NCBI GenBank assembly: GCA_013817465.1
Contig: JACDCP010000002.1
Span: 1 to 41,351 of the forward strand
DNA: 41,351 nt
Direction: 5' to 3'
Source: Gammaproteobacteria bacterium
GTDB taxonomy: Bacteria; Pseudomonadota; Gammaproteobacteria; Steroidobacterales; JACDCP01
Every line of letters begins with the position of its first letter. Within the stretch, counting starts at the first letter, position 1. A program made the translations under genes and the position numbers. Of the stretch, positions 24,892-33,370 are shown piece by piece. Below the pieces are notes generated by a model, which was not told where the DNA came from, ran no database searches, and saw only the letters and a list, made by a program, of their open reading frames with translations.

Positions 24892-26231
24892 GGCGGCAGC
24901 GCGCCGCCGAACGGTAATGGCAGGGGAATCCCGTTGACCGTCAGGAGGCCGCCCTTGTACGCCGCGTGGGTGACGTAGTAATCGCCCTGCGCCTGAATGA
25001 AGCCGGTGTCGAGCATAAGCTGCACGTATTGCCCGGATTGCGGATCGGCCGCGCCGGCGGCAGCGACCACCGCCTTCGGCAGTCGCAGATCGAGTTCCGC
25101 GACGAGGCCGCCGAGCGCGAGCATCGCATCTTTGGCAACTGCGGCATTCTCGGGAAATTCGAGGTGCAGCTTTGCAAGCACTTCGCCGTCAGGGGTTTGC
25201 ACGCGCAGCTCGTGCAAATCGAAGATCGCCCCTTCTGCAAGTAGCGCGCTCAGCTCGCCCGAGGACTCCGCGATGCCGGCTCCCGCGGCCGGCTTCGCCC
25301 CGGCGCTGGTGTTCTGTAGCGCTTGCGTCAGGCGGCCGAACGCGACGGGATCAGCCCGGGCGAGCTCGACGCTGAGCACAGCCGGACCGGCTCTCCATGC
25401 ATCGGCCTCCAACTCTTGCAGGACGAGCTCGGCACTTGCGACGACATATTCTTCCGGCATCCGCACGGCGTACTGAACCTGTAAGCCCCGCAGGGCCATG
25501 TCGCCTACGTCCTGGCCGGCGTAGGTCGCGGCCGGCATTTTCAACAGCGTTTCGCCGGCCCAGAAGCCGAAATCCGTGAGCGACTGAGTCCAGGAAAACG
25601 TCACCGGGTTCATTTCCAGCCGGCCCTTCGGGTCTTCGAAATGCAGGCCTTCGAGCTTGCCCTCCCCATCCACGCGGGTCGCACTGGCATTGAAATTCAC
25701 GGCGATCTCGGCGCCGTCCGATGTGAAGCGCTTGCCCTCGTTGTCGAGCGTCAGGCGATCGTACGCATAGCGAGCCGTGCCGCCGCCGGTCAGATGGATG
25801 TTGGTGATGACCGTGCCCGGCAGCTCGAGCAGCGTTTCGTCGCCGGAAACGATGCTGAGCTTCGACTCGACCGTGGCGAGCACGGGCAGGAACGTGCCGC
25901 CTTCATCCAGCGCAGTCGCGAGCGCGAACGGCCCGTGGTGCAGGCGGCTGTCGATGACCAGGGTCACGGGCCCGCGCTGCCCGTTATCCATACCTGTCTC
26001 GCGCGGAAAAAAGGCTTCGAGCTTGTCGCTGAGCTCGACGCGATATCGGCCGCGCGAATTGAACCAGCCACGGTCGTATTCGTCAGCCACCATCTCGATG
26101 TGCGGCGATTCCTGCATCGTCATCTCGATCTGGCGCTTGTGCCGCTCCTGCGCCAGCACGCCGACGATGCCGGGCATGACGAGCGCGAGCGCCAGCGCGA
26201 TTGACACTACGATGACGAGGGTTCGCTTCAT
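24876..26231 (-). CDS. DUF945 (YdgA-like) protein
   Basis: This 451-residue protein is anchored by one N-terminal membrane helix (LVIVVSIALALALVMPGIVG). I chose ATG 26231 because it places this helix at the start, as in E. coli YdgA/DUF945; the upstream extension has no such logic. The family feature ADEYDRGWFNSRGRYRVEL is present, followed by LVIDSRLHHGPF. The rest is a long beta-rich periplasmic region with FSWTQSL and a C-terminal GLLTVNGIPLPLP, also typical. The function is unknown. Its 3' end overlaps oppF by 16 bases tail-to-tail. Confidence 0.86.
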
Positions 26232-26343
26232 TTGATGTCTCTGGTGGATCCTGGATGCCGGGTATCTGTCTGGAAAGCTTACTGCATTGCCGGTGGCGGG
26301 GACGCGTGCCAACATCGGTCATTCCCGAGCCCTGGAGACCGGC

Positions 26344-26835
26344 ATGAAGACTTTCTTTGATTTCTCCGCGCCGAAGATCGACGGTTCCGGCGATGCGATC
26401 GCGGGCCTCGCCGGCAAAACAGTGCTCGCCGTCAATGTGGCGAGCGAATGCGGCTACACGCCTCAGTATGCGGGGCTGGAACGGCTTCACGAGGCGTTTG
26501 GCGAGCGCGGTTTCGCCGTGCTCGGCTTTCCATGCAACCAGTTCGGCGCGCAGGAGCCGGGCACGGAAGAAGAAATCCAGACATTCTGCAGTGTCAATTA
26601 CGGTGTCGAGTTTCCCCTGACGCGCAAAATCGAAGTCAACGGTGCCAAGCGTCACCCTGTCTTCGCCTGGCTGACCGGTGAGGGGCAGGGATTTCCGGGC
26701 GACGTGAAGTGGAATTTTGAGAAGTTCCTGGTCGACGCCGATGGCCGGCTGATTGGCCGCTACGGCTCCAGAATTAAGCCGGATGACGTCAGGCTGCAGG
26801 CGGACATCTGCAAGGCGCTCGACGCGCGACCCTGA
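26344..26835 (+). CDS. glutathione peroxidase family protein
   Basis: This 163-residue peroxidase reduces hydroperoxides. ATG 26344 gives the normal family start; a longer frame upstream is not supported. The catalytic tetrad is visible: Cys36 in NVASECGYTPQY, Gln70 in FPCNQFGAQEPG, and Trp123-Asn124 in VKWNFEKFLVD. Cys replaces selenocysteine, as in most bacterial enzymes. Cys82 (TFCSVNYG) sits where thioredoxin-dependent members have the resolving cysteine, so thioredoxin may be the real reductant. It is probably cytoplasmic. GGAG precedes the ATG. Confidence 0.93.
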   Translation: MKTFFDFSAPKIDGSGDAIAGLAGKTVLAVNVASECGYTPQYAGLERLHEAFGERGFAVLGFPCNQFGAQEPGTEEEIQTFCSVNYGVEFPLTRKIEVNGAKRHPVFAWLTGEGQGFPGDVKWNFEKFLVDADGRLIGRYGSRIKPDDVRLQADICKALDARP

Positions 26836-26950
26836 GCACGTCGACTGCTTCCGACGGCCGCGCCGTTGCTGGCAATTTCGCAACCGGCTGATTACCATGT
26901 GCGCCCCGTTCGGCCAATTCCACCCTCATCATCCCGGGGACAGGCGAAGC

Positions 26951-27562
26951 GTGCTCGATCCGAAGCTGACTAAGGCGGCCTCGCGCCGCGTCCTGGCAGC
27001 CGCCGCGCTGCTGGCGGCGTCCGGCGCGTCGTGGGCGCAAGGCGATCCCGCCGACGGCCGGATACTCGCCGAGACGTGCCTCGGTTGCCATGGCATCCAA
27101 GGCTACATGAACGCCTATCCAAACTATCACGTACCGAAGCTCGGCGGCCAGAAAGCGGACTACATCGTCGCGGCGCTCAATGCGTACAAGGCTGAACAGC
27201 GTCCGCATGCCACCATGCATTCGCAGGCCGCGACGCTGAGCGACGAGGATATGCAGGCCATCGCCGCCTACTTCGAGAGTACCGCCACCGTGGCGCCGGC
27301 CACGGCAGACAGGCTTCCGCAGCAAGCCGCTGCCTGTGTCGCGTGCCACGGTGAAACGGGCGTGGCGCCCTCGCCGGCGTTCCCGACTCTGGCCGGCCAA
27401 TATGCCGACTATCTGGCACGTACGCTTCGTGAGTACAAGAGCGGCGAACGTCAGAATGCGATCATGGCCGGGTTTGCCGCCCAGCTCGGCGACGAGGAAA
27501 TCGAGGAGCTCGCTGCCTGGTATGCCGGACAGGATGGCCTCGTGACCCCCGGGCTCGACTGA
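26951..27562 (+). CDS. dihaem cytochrome c (c4-like)
   Basis: This protein has 203 residues from GTG 26951. I prefer this start because it gives a signal peptide of normal length (KLTKAASRRVLAAAALLAAS, cleavage near SWAQG); ATG 26897 would add 18 residues. It has two tandem class I domains with haem sites C43-L-G-C-H47 and C129-V-A-C-H133. Each domain later has a Met in a similar place (HATMHSQA, NAIMAGFA). Both domains show GGQKADYIVAALNAYK/AGQYADYLARTLREYK-type segments, the mark of cytochrome c4/c553. It transfers electrons in the periplasm, possibly to a terminal oxidase that is not in this window. Confidence 0.9.
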   Translation: MLDPKLTKAASRRVLAAAALLAASGASWAQGDPADGRILAETCLGCHGIQGYMNAYPNYHVPKLGGQKADYIVAALNAYKAEQRPHATMHSQAATLSDEDMQAIAAYFESTATVAPATADRLPQQAAACVACHGETGVAPSPAFPTLAGQYADYLARTLREYKSGERQNAIMAGFAAQLGDEEIEELAAWYAGQDGLVTPGLD

Positions 27563-27657
27563 GGCAGGGTCAAATCCTGTCCATCCCGGCTTCGTCCAAT
27601 GATCCGAACCGGGCCGGATCGACAGGCGCTGACTGCATTTACCCGATCTGATCCAAC

Positions 27658-28626
27658 ATGCTTACGCAGCCCTACTACACCGATCTCCAGCATGGCATCA
27701 CCGCCATCGACACGGGCTACTTGCGCCCGCGCATGGCCGCGAGCCATCTTCTCGTGGATGCAGGCCGCGCCGCGTTCGTCGATACCGGCACCTCGCATTC
27801 ATTGCCCCGCTTGCTCGGCGCGCTCGAGCGGGTTGGGCTCACGCGCGCGGCGGTCGACTACGTATTCGTTACGCACGTGCACCTCGACCATGCCGGTGGC
27901 GCCGGTACGCTCATGCAGGCGCTGCCCGAGGCAACTGCGATCGTGCACCCGCGGGGAGCGCGCCACCTGGTCGATCCGGACAAGCTCGTCGCCGGCACCA
28001 AGGCCGTATATGGCAAGAAACGCTACACCGACCTGTATGGCGTTCTCACGCCCATTCCACGGGCGCGCATTCACACCGTCGAGGATCGCGACCGTCTGTG
28101 GCTCGGCAACCGCGAGCTCGAGCTGATTCACACCGAGGGCCATGCGCGGCATCACTATTGCATCGTCGACGCGATATCGCGGGGAATATTCACCGGCGAC
28201 AGCTTCGGCGTGTCTTACCGCGAGCTCGATACGGCGCAGGGCGAGTTCATTTTTCCGACTACTACGCCGGTGCACTTCGATCCTGTGGCCGCGCATGCCT
28301 CCATCGACCGCATCCTCGGTTACGAGCCGCGCGCCTGTTTCCTTACGCATTACAGTGAAGTGACCGGTGTCGGCCGGCTTGCCCGTGACCTGCACGAATG
28401 CCTGGACGCCTTCGTTGCCATGGCCGGCCGTTTCGCCGGATCGGCTGACCGCCGGCCGCGGCTGCAGGCGGCCATGTTCGATTTTCTGTCCGCCCGCCTC
28501 GATGAGCACGGCTTCGAGCGTGATGCCGGCAGGCGCCACGCGTTGCTCGACATGGATATAGCGCTCAATGTGCAGGGTCTCGAGTTCTGGCTGGACAAGC
28601 AGGTCGCCGTGCAAAAACAAGCGTAG
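27658..28626 (+). CDS. metallo-beta-lactamase-fold hydrolase
   Basis: This 322-residue protein carries the metal site THVHLDHAGG (His73, His75, Asp77, His78), then HTEGHARHH and FTGDSFG for the remaining ligands, so a two-metal site is likely. The C-terminal third (FLTHYSEVTG onward) is an extension seen in one uncharacterised MBL subgroup. It has no signal peptide, so it is probably cytoplasmic. acuI starts 4 bases after its stop, suggesting co-transcription with the acrylate/propionate genes. A thioesterase-type role on an acyl-CoA is conceivable from context but not shown by the sequence. Confidence 0.85.
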   Translation: MLTQPYYTDLQHGITAIDTGYLRPRMAASHLLVDAGRAAFVDTGTSHSLPRLLGALERVGLTRAAVDYVFVTHVHLDHAGGAGTLMQALPEATAIVHPRGARHLVDPDKLVAGTKAVYGKKRYTDLYGVLTPIPRARIHTVEDRDRLWLGNRELELIHTEGHARHHYCIVDAISRGIFTGDSFGVSYRELDTAQGEFIFPTTTPVHFDPVAAHASIDRILGYEPRACFLTHYSEVTGVGRLARDLHECLDAFVAMAGRFAGSADRRPRLQAAMFDFLSARLDEHGFERDAGRRHALLDMDIALNVQGLEFWLDKQVAVQKQA

Positions 28627-28630
28627 GGCC

Positions 28631-29623
28631 ATGCAGCGGTTCAAAGCCTATCGCGTGCACGAGGAGGACGAAGGCCGCAGCGTCGCGAGCTTCGAGAAGC
28701 TGTCGCTGGACGATCTGAGCGCGGGCGAAGTGGTCATCGCCGCAAGTCACTCGAGCGTCAATTACAAGGACGCCCTGGCCGCTACCGGCAGGGGCAAGAT
28801 ACTGCGTCGCTTTCCGCTCATTCCCGGCATCGACGTTTCGGGAAAGGTGCACAGTTCGGAAGACCGGCGTTATTCGCCCGGCGATGCCGTGCTGGTCACG
28901 GGTTGCGGCATCGGCGAGAACAACGACGGCGGCTATGCGGAATATGTTCGCGTGAAAGGCGACTGCGTGATCCCGATCCCGGACGGGCTCGACGAATACG
29001 AGGTCATGTGCCTCGGTACGGCGGGCTTCACCGCGGCGCTTGCGATCGAGAAAATGGAGCATAACGGCCAGGTGCCGGAGCAGGGGCCCGTCGTCGTGAC
29101 AGGCGCCACGGGCGGTGTCGGCAGCTTTGCTGTCGACATGCTCGCCGGGCGGGGCTATGAGGTTGTGGCAGTAACCGGCAAGGCCGATCACACGGATTAT
29201 CTGCAGCGACTGGGTGCCAGACAAGTGCTCATGCGCGACGCTATCGACCTGGGCTCACGGCCTCTCGAAAAGGCGCGCTGGGCAGGTGCCGTCGATCAGG
29301 TCGGCGGCGACATGCTCGCCTGGCTGACCCGTACCACCGGCTGGTGGGGGAACATTGCCAGCATCGGGCTTGCCGGCGGCCATCAGCTCAATACGACCGT
29401 GATGCCGTTCATCCTGCGTGGCGTGAGCCTGCTCGGCATCAACTCGATGGCGACGCCTCGCGCGCAGCGCCTCGCCGTCTGGCGACGCCTTGCGGGCGAT
29501 CTGAAACCGGCGCATCTGGCTACAATCGGCGCTCGCACAATTGCCTTTGACGACCTGCCGGCAGTTTTCGAGGACTACCTGACCGGCGCTGTGGTCGGTC
29601 GCACCGTCGTCAGGATCCGCTGA
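28631..29623 (+). CDS. acuI: acrylyl-CoA reductase (AcuI/YhdH family)
   Basis: This 330-residue zinc-independent MDR-superfamily oxidoreductase starts at ATG 28631, 4 bases after the MBL gene. It is close to E. coli YhdH throughout: SSVNYKDALAATGRGKILRR, FPLIPGIDVSGKV, GTAGFTAALAIEKMEH, the NADPH-binding VVVTGATGGVGSFAVD, and TTVMPFILRGVSLLGINS. YhdH/AcuI enzymes reduce acrylyl-CoA to propionyl-CoA with NADPH. Its position one base before prpB, the first gene of the 2-methylcitrate cycle here, fits that product. Confidence 0.92.
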   Translation: MQRFKAYRVHEEDEGRSVASFEKLSLDDLSAGEVVIAASHSSVNYKDALAATGRGKILRRFPLIPGIDVSGKVHSSEDRRYSPGDAVLVTGCGIGENNDGGYAEYVRVKGDCVIPIPDGLDEYEVMCLGTAGFTAALAIEKMEHNGQVPEQGPVVVTGATGGVGSFAVDMLAGRGYEVVAVTGKADHTDYLQRLGARQVLMRDAIDLGSRPLEKARWAGAVDQVGGDMLAWLTRTTGWWGNIASIGLAGGHQLNTTVMPFILRGVSLLGINSMATPRAQRLAVWRRLAGDLKPAHLATIGARTIAFDDLPAVFEDYLTGAVVGRTVVRIR

Positions 29624-29624
29624 C

Positions 29625-30515
29625 ATGCGTACCGAACGCTCATCCGGCCTCCGGGATGCCCTCGAAGCGGAGAGGCCTTTGCAGGTTGTCGGGACCATCA
29701 ACGCCTATAGCGCCCTGCTCGCCGAACGCGCGGGCTTCCGCGCGATCTATCTGTCCGGCGCCGGTGTGGCGAATGCTTCGTTCGGCTTGCCGGATCTGGG
29801 GTTGACCACGCTCGACGATGTCTGCGAGGACGTGCGCCGCATCACCGGCGCCTGCGAGCTTTCCCTGCTGGTCGATGCCGACACCGGCTGGGGCGGCGCA
29901 TTCATGATCGCGCGCACCATTCGCGAGCTGGCGCGCGCGGGCGCAGCCGGCTGCCACATCGAGGATCAGGTGCAGGCCAAGCGCTGCGGGCACCGGCCCG
30001 GCAAGTCGCTGGTGCCGGCCGGAGAGATGTGCGATCGCATCAAGGCGGCAGTCGATGGCCGCCACTACCCGGGATTCGTCATCATGGCGCGCACCGATGC
30101 GCACGCGGTCGAAGGCCAGGACGCGGCGCTCGAGCGGGCGCAGGCTTACGTGGAAGCCGGCGCCGACATGATTTTTGCGGAGGCGCTGACCACCCTGGCC
30201 GAATACCGCCAGTTCACCGCGGGCGTCGACGTGCCGGTGCTCGCCAACATTACGGAGTTCGGCAAGACGCCGCTGTTCACTCTGGACGAGCTGGGAGCCG
30301 CCGGCGTGTCGCTGGCGCTTTATCCGCTGTCGGCGTTTCGGGCGATGAGTGCGGCAGCGATCCGGGTCTACGCGGAGCTGCGCAGCGCCGGAACGCAACG
30401 GACGCTGCTCGAGGACATGCAGACGCGCGCGGAGCTGTACGAGACGCTCGGCTACGATGCATACGAGCGAAAGCTGGACGAACTGTTCGACAGAGGAAAA
30501 TGGGGACATTCCTGA
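29625..30515 (+). CDS. prpB: 2-methylisocitrate lyase
   Basis: This 296-residue enzyme splits 2-methylisocitrate into pyruvate and succinate, the last step of the 2-methylcitrate cycle. The isocitrate lyase/PEP mutase superfamily marks are VDADTGWGG (83-91), HIEDQVQAKRCGHRPGK with the catalytic KRCGH (119-123), and PLSAFRAMS. It starts one base after acuI. The last codons (GKWGHS) and the stop lie inside an inverted repeat (30496-30579), so the natural C-terminus has been replaced or extended by repeat DNA. The catalytic core is intact. Confidence 0.96.
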   Translation: MRTERSSGLRDALEAERPLQVVGTINAYSALLAERAGFRAIYLSGAGVANASFGLPDLGLTTLDDVCEDVRRITGACELSLLVDADTGWGGAFMIARTIRELARAGAAGCHIEDQVQAKRCGHRPGKSLVPAGEMCDRIKAAVDGRHYPGFVIMARTDAHAVEGQDAALERAQAYVEAGADMIFAEALTTLAEYRQFTAGVDVPVLANITEFGKTPLFTLDELGAAGVSLALYPLSAFRAMSAAAIRVYAELRSAGTQRTLLEDMQTRAELYETLGYDAYERKLDELFDRGKWGHS

Positions 30516-30579
30516 TTTTTCGGGCAGACCGATCTGTAGAAACAGTTGTTTCGGAAAAATCAGGAATGTCCCCATTTTC
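30496..30579. repeat. 26-base perfect inverted repeat (REP-like)
   Basis: The arms are 30496-30521 and 30554-30579, perfectly complementary over 26 bases, with a 32-base spacer. Each arm contains AATGGGGACATTCCTGATTT or its complement. The left arm overlaps the end of prpB and provides its stop codon. It lies between prpB and prpC. Similar 'GGGGACATTCC' palindromes occur as dispersed REP/RAYT-type repeats in gammaproteobacteria (from memory). The RNA hairpin could also shield prpB mRNA or attenuate prpC. Confidence 0.85.
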
Positions 30580-30613
30580 ATTGCGGTAGAAACCGGCCCT
30601 GCGGGAGAGGACG

Positions 30614-31735
30614 ATGAGCGAGAAGAAGACGGGCGGCCTCGCCGGCGTGACAGCCGGCGAAACGGCGATCTGCACGGTCGGCAAGGAGGGCGCCGGCCTG
30701 ACTTATCGCGGATACGATATCGGCGATCTCGCCGAACAGGGCAGCTTCGAGGAGATCGCGCACCTTCTGCACTATGGCGAGCTGCCGACGCGCGACGAGC
30801 TCGATGCGTACAGGCAGCGCCTGAAAGGTATGCGCGGGCTGCCGGAGGTGCTCACCGACACCCTGGAGCGCATCCCGGCGAGCACGCACCCGATGGATGT
30901 GTTGCGTACCGGCTGTTCCCTGCTCGGCAATGTCGAGCCCGAAGGCGATTTCTCACGCGAGCGCGACGTGGCGGACCGTCTGCTCGCGGTGTTCCCGTCC
31001 ATGCTGCTTTACTGGCACCGTTATCACACCGATGATATCCGCATTGGCGTCGAGACCGACGACGACACCATCGCCGGGCACTTTCTGCGCCTGCTGCACG
31101 GGAAAAGGCCGAGCGAGCTGCATCGGCGCACCCTCGACACGTCGCTGATCCTGTACGCCGAGCACGAATTCAACGCGTCGACTTTCACCGCCCGGGTCAT
31201 CACGGCAACGCTTTCGGATTTCCATTCGGCGATCACCGGCGCGATCGGCGCGTTGCGCGGCCCGCTGCACGGCGGCGCAAACGAGGCCGCAATGGCGCTC
31301 ATCGAGCGCTTCAGCTCGCCGGAGGAGGCGCGCAAGGGCACCCACGAGGCGCTGGCGAAAAAAGCGAAAATCATGGGTTTCGGCCACCGCGTATACACGA
31401 CTTCGGATCCGCGCAACGCCTACAACAAGAAAATGTCCAGGCGGCTGGCGGAGGAAACCGGCGACGAACGCCTGTATGCGGTCAGCGAAGCCATCGAATC
31501 GGTCATGTGGGAGGAGAAGAAGCTGTTTGCGAATGCCGATTTCTATTCCGCGAGCGCCTACCATTTCATGGGCATTCCGACTTATCTCTTCACGCCGATT
31601 TTCGTCTGTTCGCGCATCACCGGCTGGGCGGCGCACGTCATGGAGCAGCGCGCGAACAACCGTCTGATCCGGCCTGCCGCCGATTACACCGGCCCGGCGC
31701 TGCGCCCCTGGGTGCCGCTGGATAAGCGGACCTGA
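30614..31735 (+). CDS. prpC: 2-methylcitrate synthase
   Basis: This 373-residue citrate synthase-family enzyme has the short length typical of PrpC. It condenses propionyl-CoA with oxaloacetate. It starts GGLAGVTAGETAICTVGKEG followed by LTYRGYDIGDLA, as PrpC proteins do. Active-site blocks are GPLHGGANEAAM (His) and MGFGHRVYTTSDPRN (His), with FYSASAYHFMGIPTYLFTPI carrying the expected region for the catalytic Asp; the usual Asp is not obvious there, and Ser/Ala occupy part of it. GGGAGAGG lies before the ATG. prpD follows after 3 bases. Confidence 0.95.
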   Translation: MSEKKTGGLAGVTAGETAICTVGKEGAGLTYRGYDIGDLAEQGSFEEIAHLLHYGELPTRDELDAYRQRLKGMRGLPEVLTDTLERIPASTHPMDVLRTGCSLLGNVEPEGDFSRERDVADRLLAVFPSMLLYWHRYHTDDIRIGVETDDDTIAGHFLRLLHGKRPSELHRRTLDTSLILYAEHEFNASTFTARVITATLSDFHSAITGAIGALRGPLHGGANEAAMALIERFSSPEEARKGTHEALAKKAKIMGFGHRVYTTSDPRNAYNKKMSRRLAEETGDERLYAVSEAIESVMWEEKKLFANADFYSASAYHFMGIPTYLFTPIFVCSRITGWAAHVMEQRANNRLIRPAADYTGPALRPWVPLDKRT

Positions 31736-31738
31736 CGC

Positions 31739-33223
31739 ATGGCCAAAAAAAAGCCGGCAAGGGCCTGGACCAGGAAAGGCGATATCCGCTCGGCAAAGCG
31801 TCCCGAGCCGGACAAGGCGCTGGCCGATATCGCCGATTACGTCACGGCGTATTACATCAACAGTGACGCGGCGTACGAGACTGCCCGCCATTGCCTCATG
31901 GATACGCTGGCCTGCGGCTTTCAGGCGCTTGCGTACCCGGCCTGCACCAGGCTGCTGGGACCGGTCGTGCCGGGTGCCACATTACCCGGCGGCGCGCGCG
32001 TGCCGGGAACAGCCTACGAGCTCGAACCCGTGCAGGCGGCCTTCAATATCGGCACGCTGGTGCGCTGGCTGGATTTCAACGACACCTGGCTCGCTGCCGA
32101 ATGGGGCCATCCGTCCGACAATCTCGGCGCCATTCTGGCCGTCGCCGACTACCTGAGCCGCCGGCGCACTGCAGAGGGTGACGAACCGCTGAAAGCGCGT
32201 GACCTCCTGACGGCCATGATCAAGGCGCACGAAATCCAGGGCGTTCTCGCACTCGAGAACAGTTTCAACCGCGTCGGCCTCGATCATGTGCTGCTGGTGC
32301 GCGTCGCTTCGACGGCAGTGGCCACGCATATGTTCGGCGGCTCGCGCGAGCAGATCGTCAACGCCATCTCGAACGCATGGATCGACGGCGGCGCGCTGCG
32401 CACCTATCGGCACGCGCCGAACGCCGGCTCGCGCAAGAGCTGGGCGGCCGGCGATGCGACCAGCCGCGCAGTCCGCCTGGCGCTGATCAGCCTGACCGGG
32501 GAGATGGGCTATCCGTCCGCGCTGAGCGCAAAGACCTGGGGCTTCTATGATGTGCTGTTCAAGGGCAAGCCGTTCAGTTTTCCCCAGGGCTACGGCAGCT
32601 ATGTCATGGAAAACGTGCTGTTCAAGATTTCCTATCCGGCCGAGTTTCACGCCCAGACGGCCGTCGAGGCCGCCATGGCGCTGCACGATAGTGTTCGCGA
32701 GCGCATCGACGACATCCGCGAAGTGATCATCGAAACGCAGGAGCCGGGCGTACGCATCATCGACAAGACCGGTCCGCTCGCCAATCCGGCCGACCGCGAT
32801 CACTGCATACAATACATGGTAGCCGTCCCGCTGATCTTCGGCCGCCTGACCGCGGAGAATTACGAGGATGCGATCGCGGCGGATCCGCGCATCGATACGC
32901 TGCGGGCGAAAATGACCGTCAAGGAGAATAGTGCATTCACCCGCGACTACTACGATGCCGGGAAGCGCTACATAGGCAATGCCCTGCAGGTATTCTTTGC
33001 GGACGGCTCATCGACAGAGCGCGTCGCGGTGGACTTTCCGATCGGTCATCGCAAGCGCCGCGCTGAAGGCATTCCGGTGCTCGTGAAAAAGTTCGAGGCG
33101 AGCATCGCAGGCAAGCTCAAGGACCGACAGTGCACGGCACTCATGGAAGTGTTCGCCGATCAGGAACGTCTCGAGGCCATGCCCGTCCACGAGCTGATGG
33201 CGATGCTGGTAACGCCAGCATGA
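31739..33223 (+). CDS. prpD: 2-methylcitrate dehydratase
   Basis: This 494-residue MmgE/PrpD-family enzyme is cofactor-free and dehydrates 2-methylcitrate to 2-methylaconitate. Family blocks are LMDTLACGFQAL, VRWLDFNDTWLAAEWGHPSD (with the conserved D-F-N-D), SNAWIDGGALRTYRHAPNAG, SRKSWAAGDATSRAV and ISYPAEFHAQTAVEAA. The length matches E. coli PrpD (~483). No acnD or prpF accompanies it, so hydration to 2-methylisocitrate presumably uses PrpD itself or a housekeeping aconitase encoded elsewhere. A repeat mosaic starts 23 bases after its stop. Confidence 0.96.
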   Translation: MAKKKPARAWTRKGDIRSAKRPEPDKALADIADYVTAYYINSDAAYETARHCLMDTLACGFQALAYPACTRLLGPVVPGATLPGGARVPGTAYELEPVQAAFNIGTLVRWLDFNDTWLAAEWGHPSDNLGAILAVADYLSRRRTAEGDEPLKARDLLTAMIKAHEIQGVLALENSFNRVGLDHVLLVRVASTAVATHMFGGSREQIVNAISNAWIDGGALRTYRHAPNAGSRKSWAAGDATSRAVRLALISLTGEMGYPSALSAKTWGFYDVLFKGKPFSFPQGYGSYVMENVLFKISYPAEFHAQTAVEAAMALHDSVRERIDDIREVIIETQEPGVRIIDKTGPLANPADRDHCIQYMVAVPLIFGRLTAENYEDAIAADPRIDTLRAKMTVKENSAFTRDYYDAGKRYIGNALQVFFADGSSTERVAVDFPIGHRKRRAEGIPVLVKKFEASIAGKLKDRQCTALMEVFADQERLEAMPVHELMAMLVTPA

Positions 33224-33245
33224 CTTGCGGAATGTTTCGTTGATT

Positions 33246-33271
33246 CGTCGCACCGGCGAAAGCCGGTGTCC
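33246..33271. repeat. REP-like palindromic repeat, copy 2
   Basis: The core is CACCGGCGAAAGCCGGTG, a perfect 7-base stem CACCGGC/GCCGGTG around GAAA. It matches copy 1 (10840-10865) at 24 of 26 positions; this copy has the better stem. It lies between prpD and rsmG, followed by a further repeat-like tail. Confidence 0.75.
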
Positions 33272-33334
33272 AGGTTCTTGAATAAACGGGGGCACTCCGA
33301 TTTTGAGGGCGCCCGGAGGGAAACAGCGATCCGC

Positions 33335-33368
33335 GGAACAGAGTCAGACCCCATTTATTCTTCTTCTT
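33335..33368 (+). repeat. REP-like 'CAGAGTCAGACCCC' element next to rsmG
   Basis: The sequence AACAGAGTCAGACCCCATTT, then a pyrimidine-rich tract of repeated TTC, runs up to the rsmG start at 33371. I recognise 'GAGTCAGACCCC' from dispersed gammaproteobacterial repeats related to the element in prpB-prpC; this is from memory. Because it occupies the normal ribosome binding site position, no purine-rich Shine-Dalgarno remains in front of rsmG. Confidence 0.45.
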
Positions 33369-33370
33369 CC

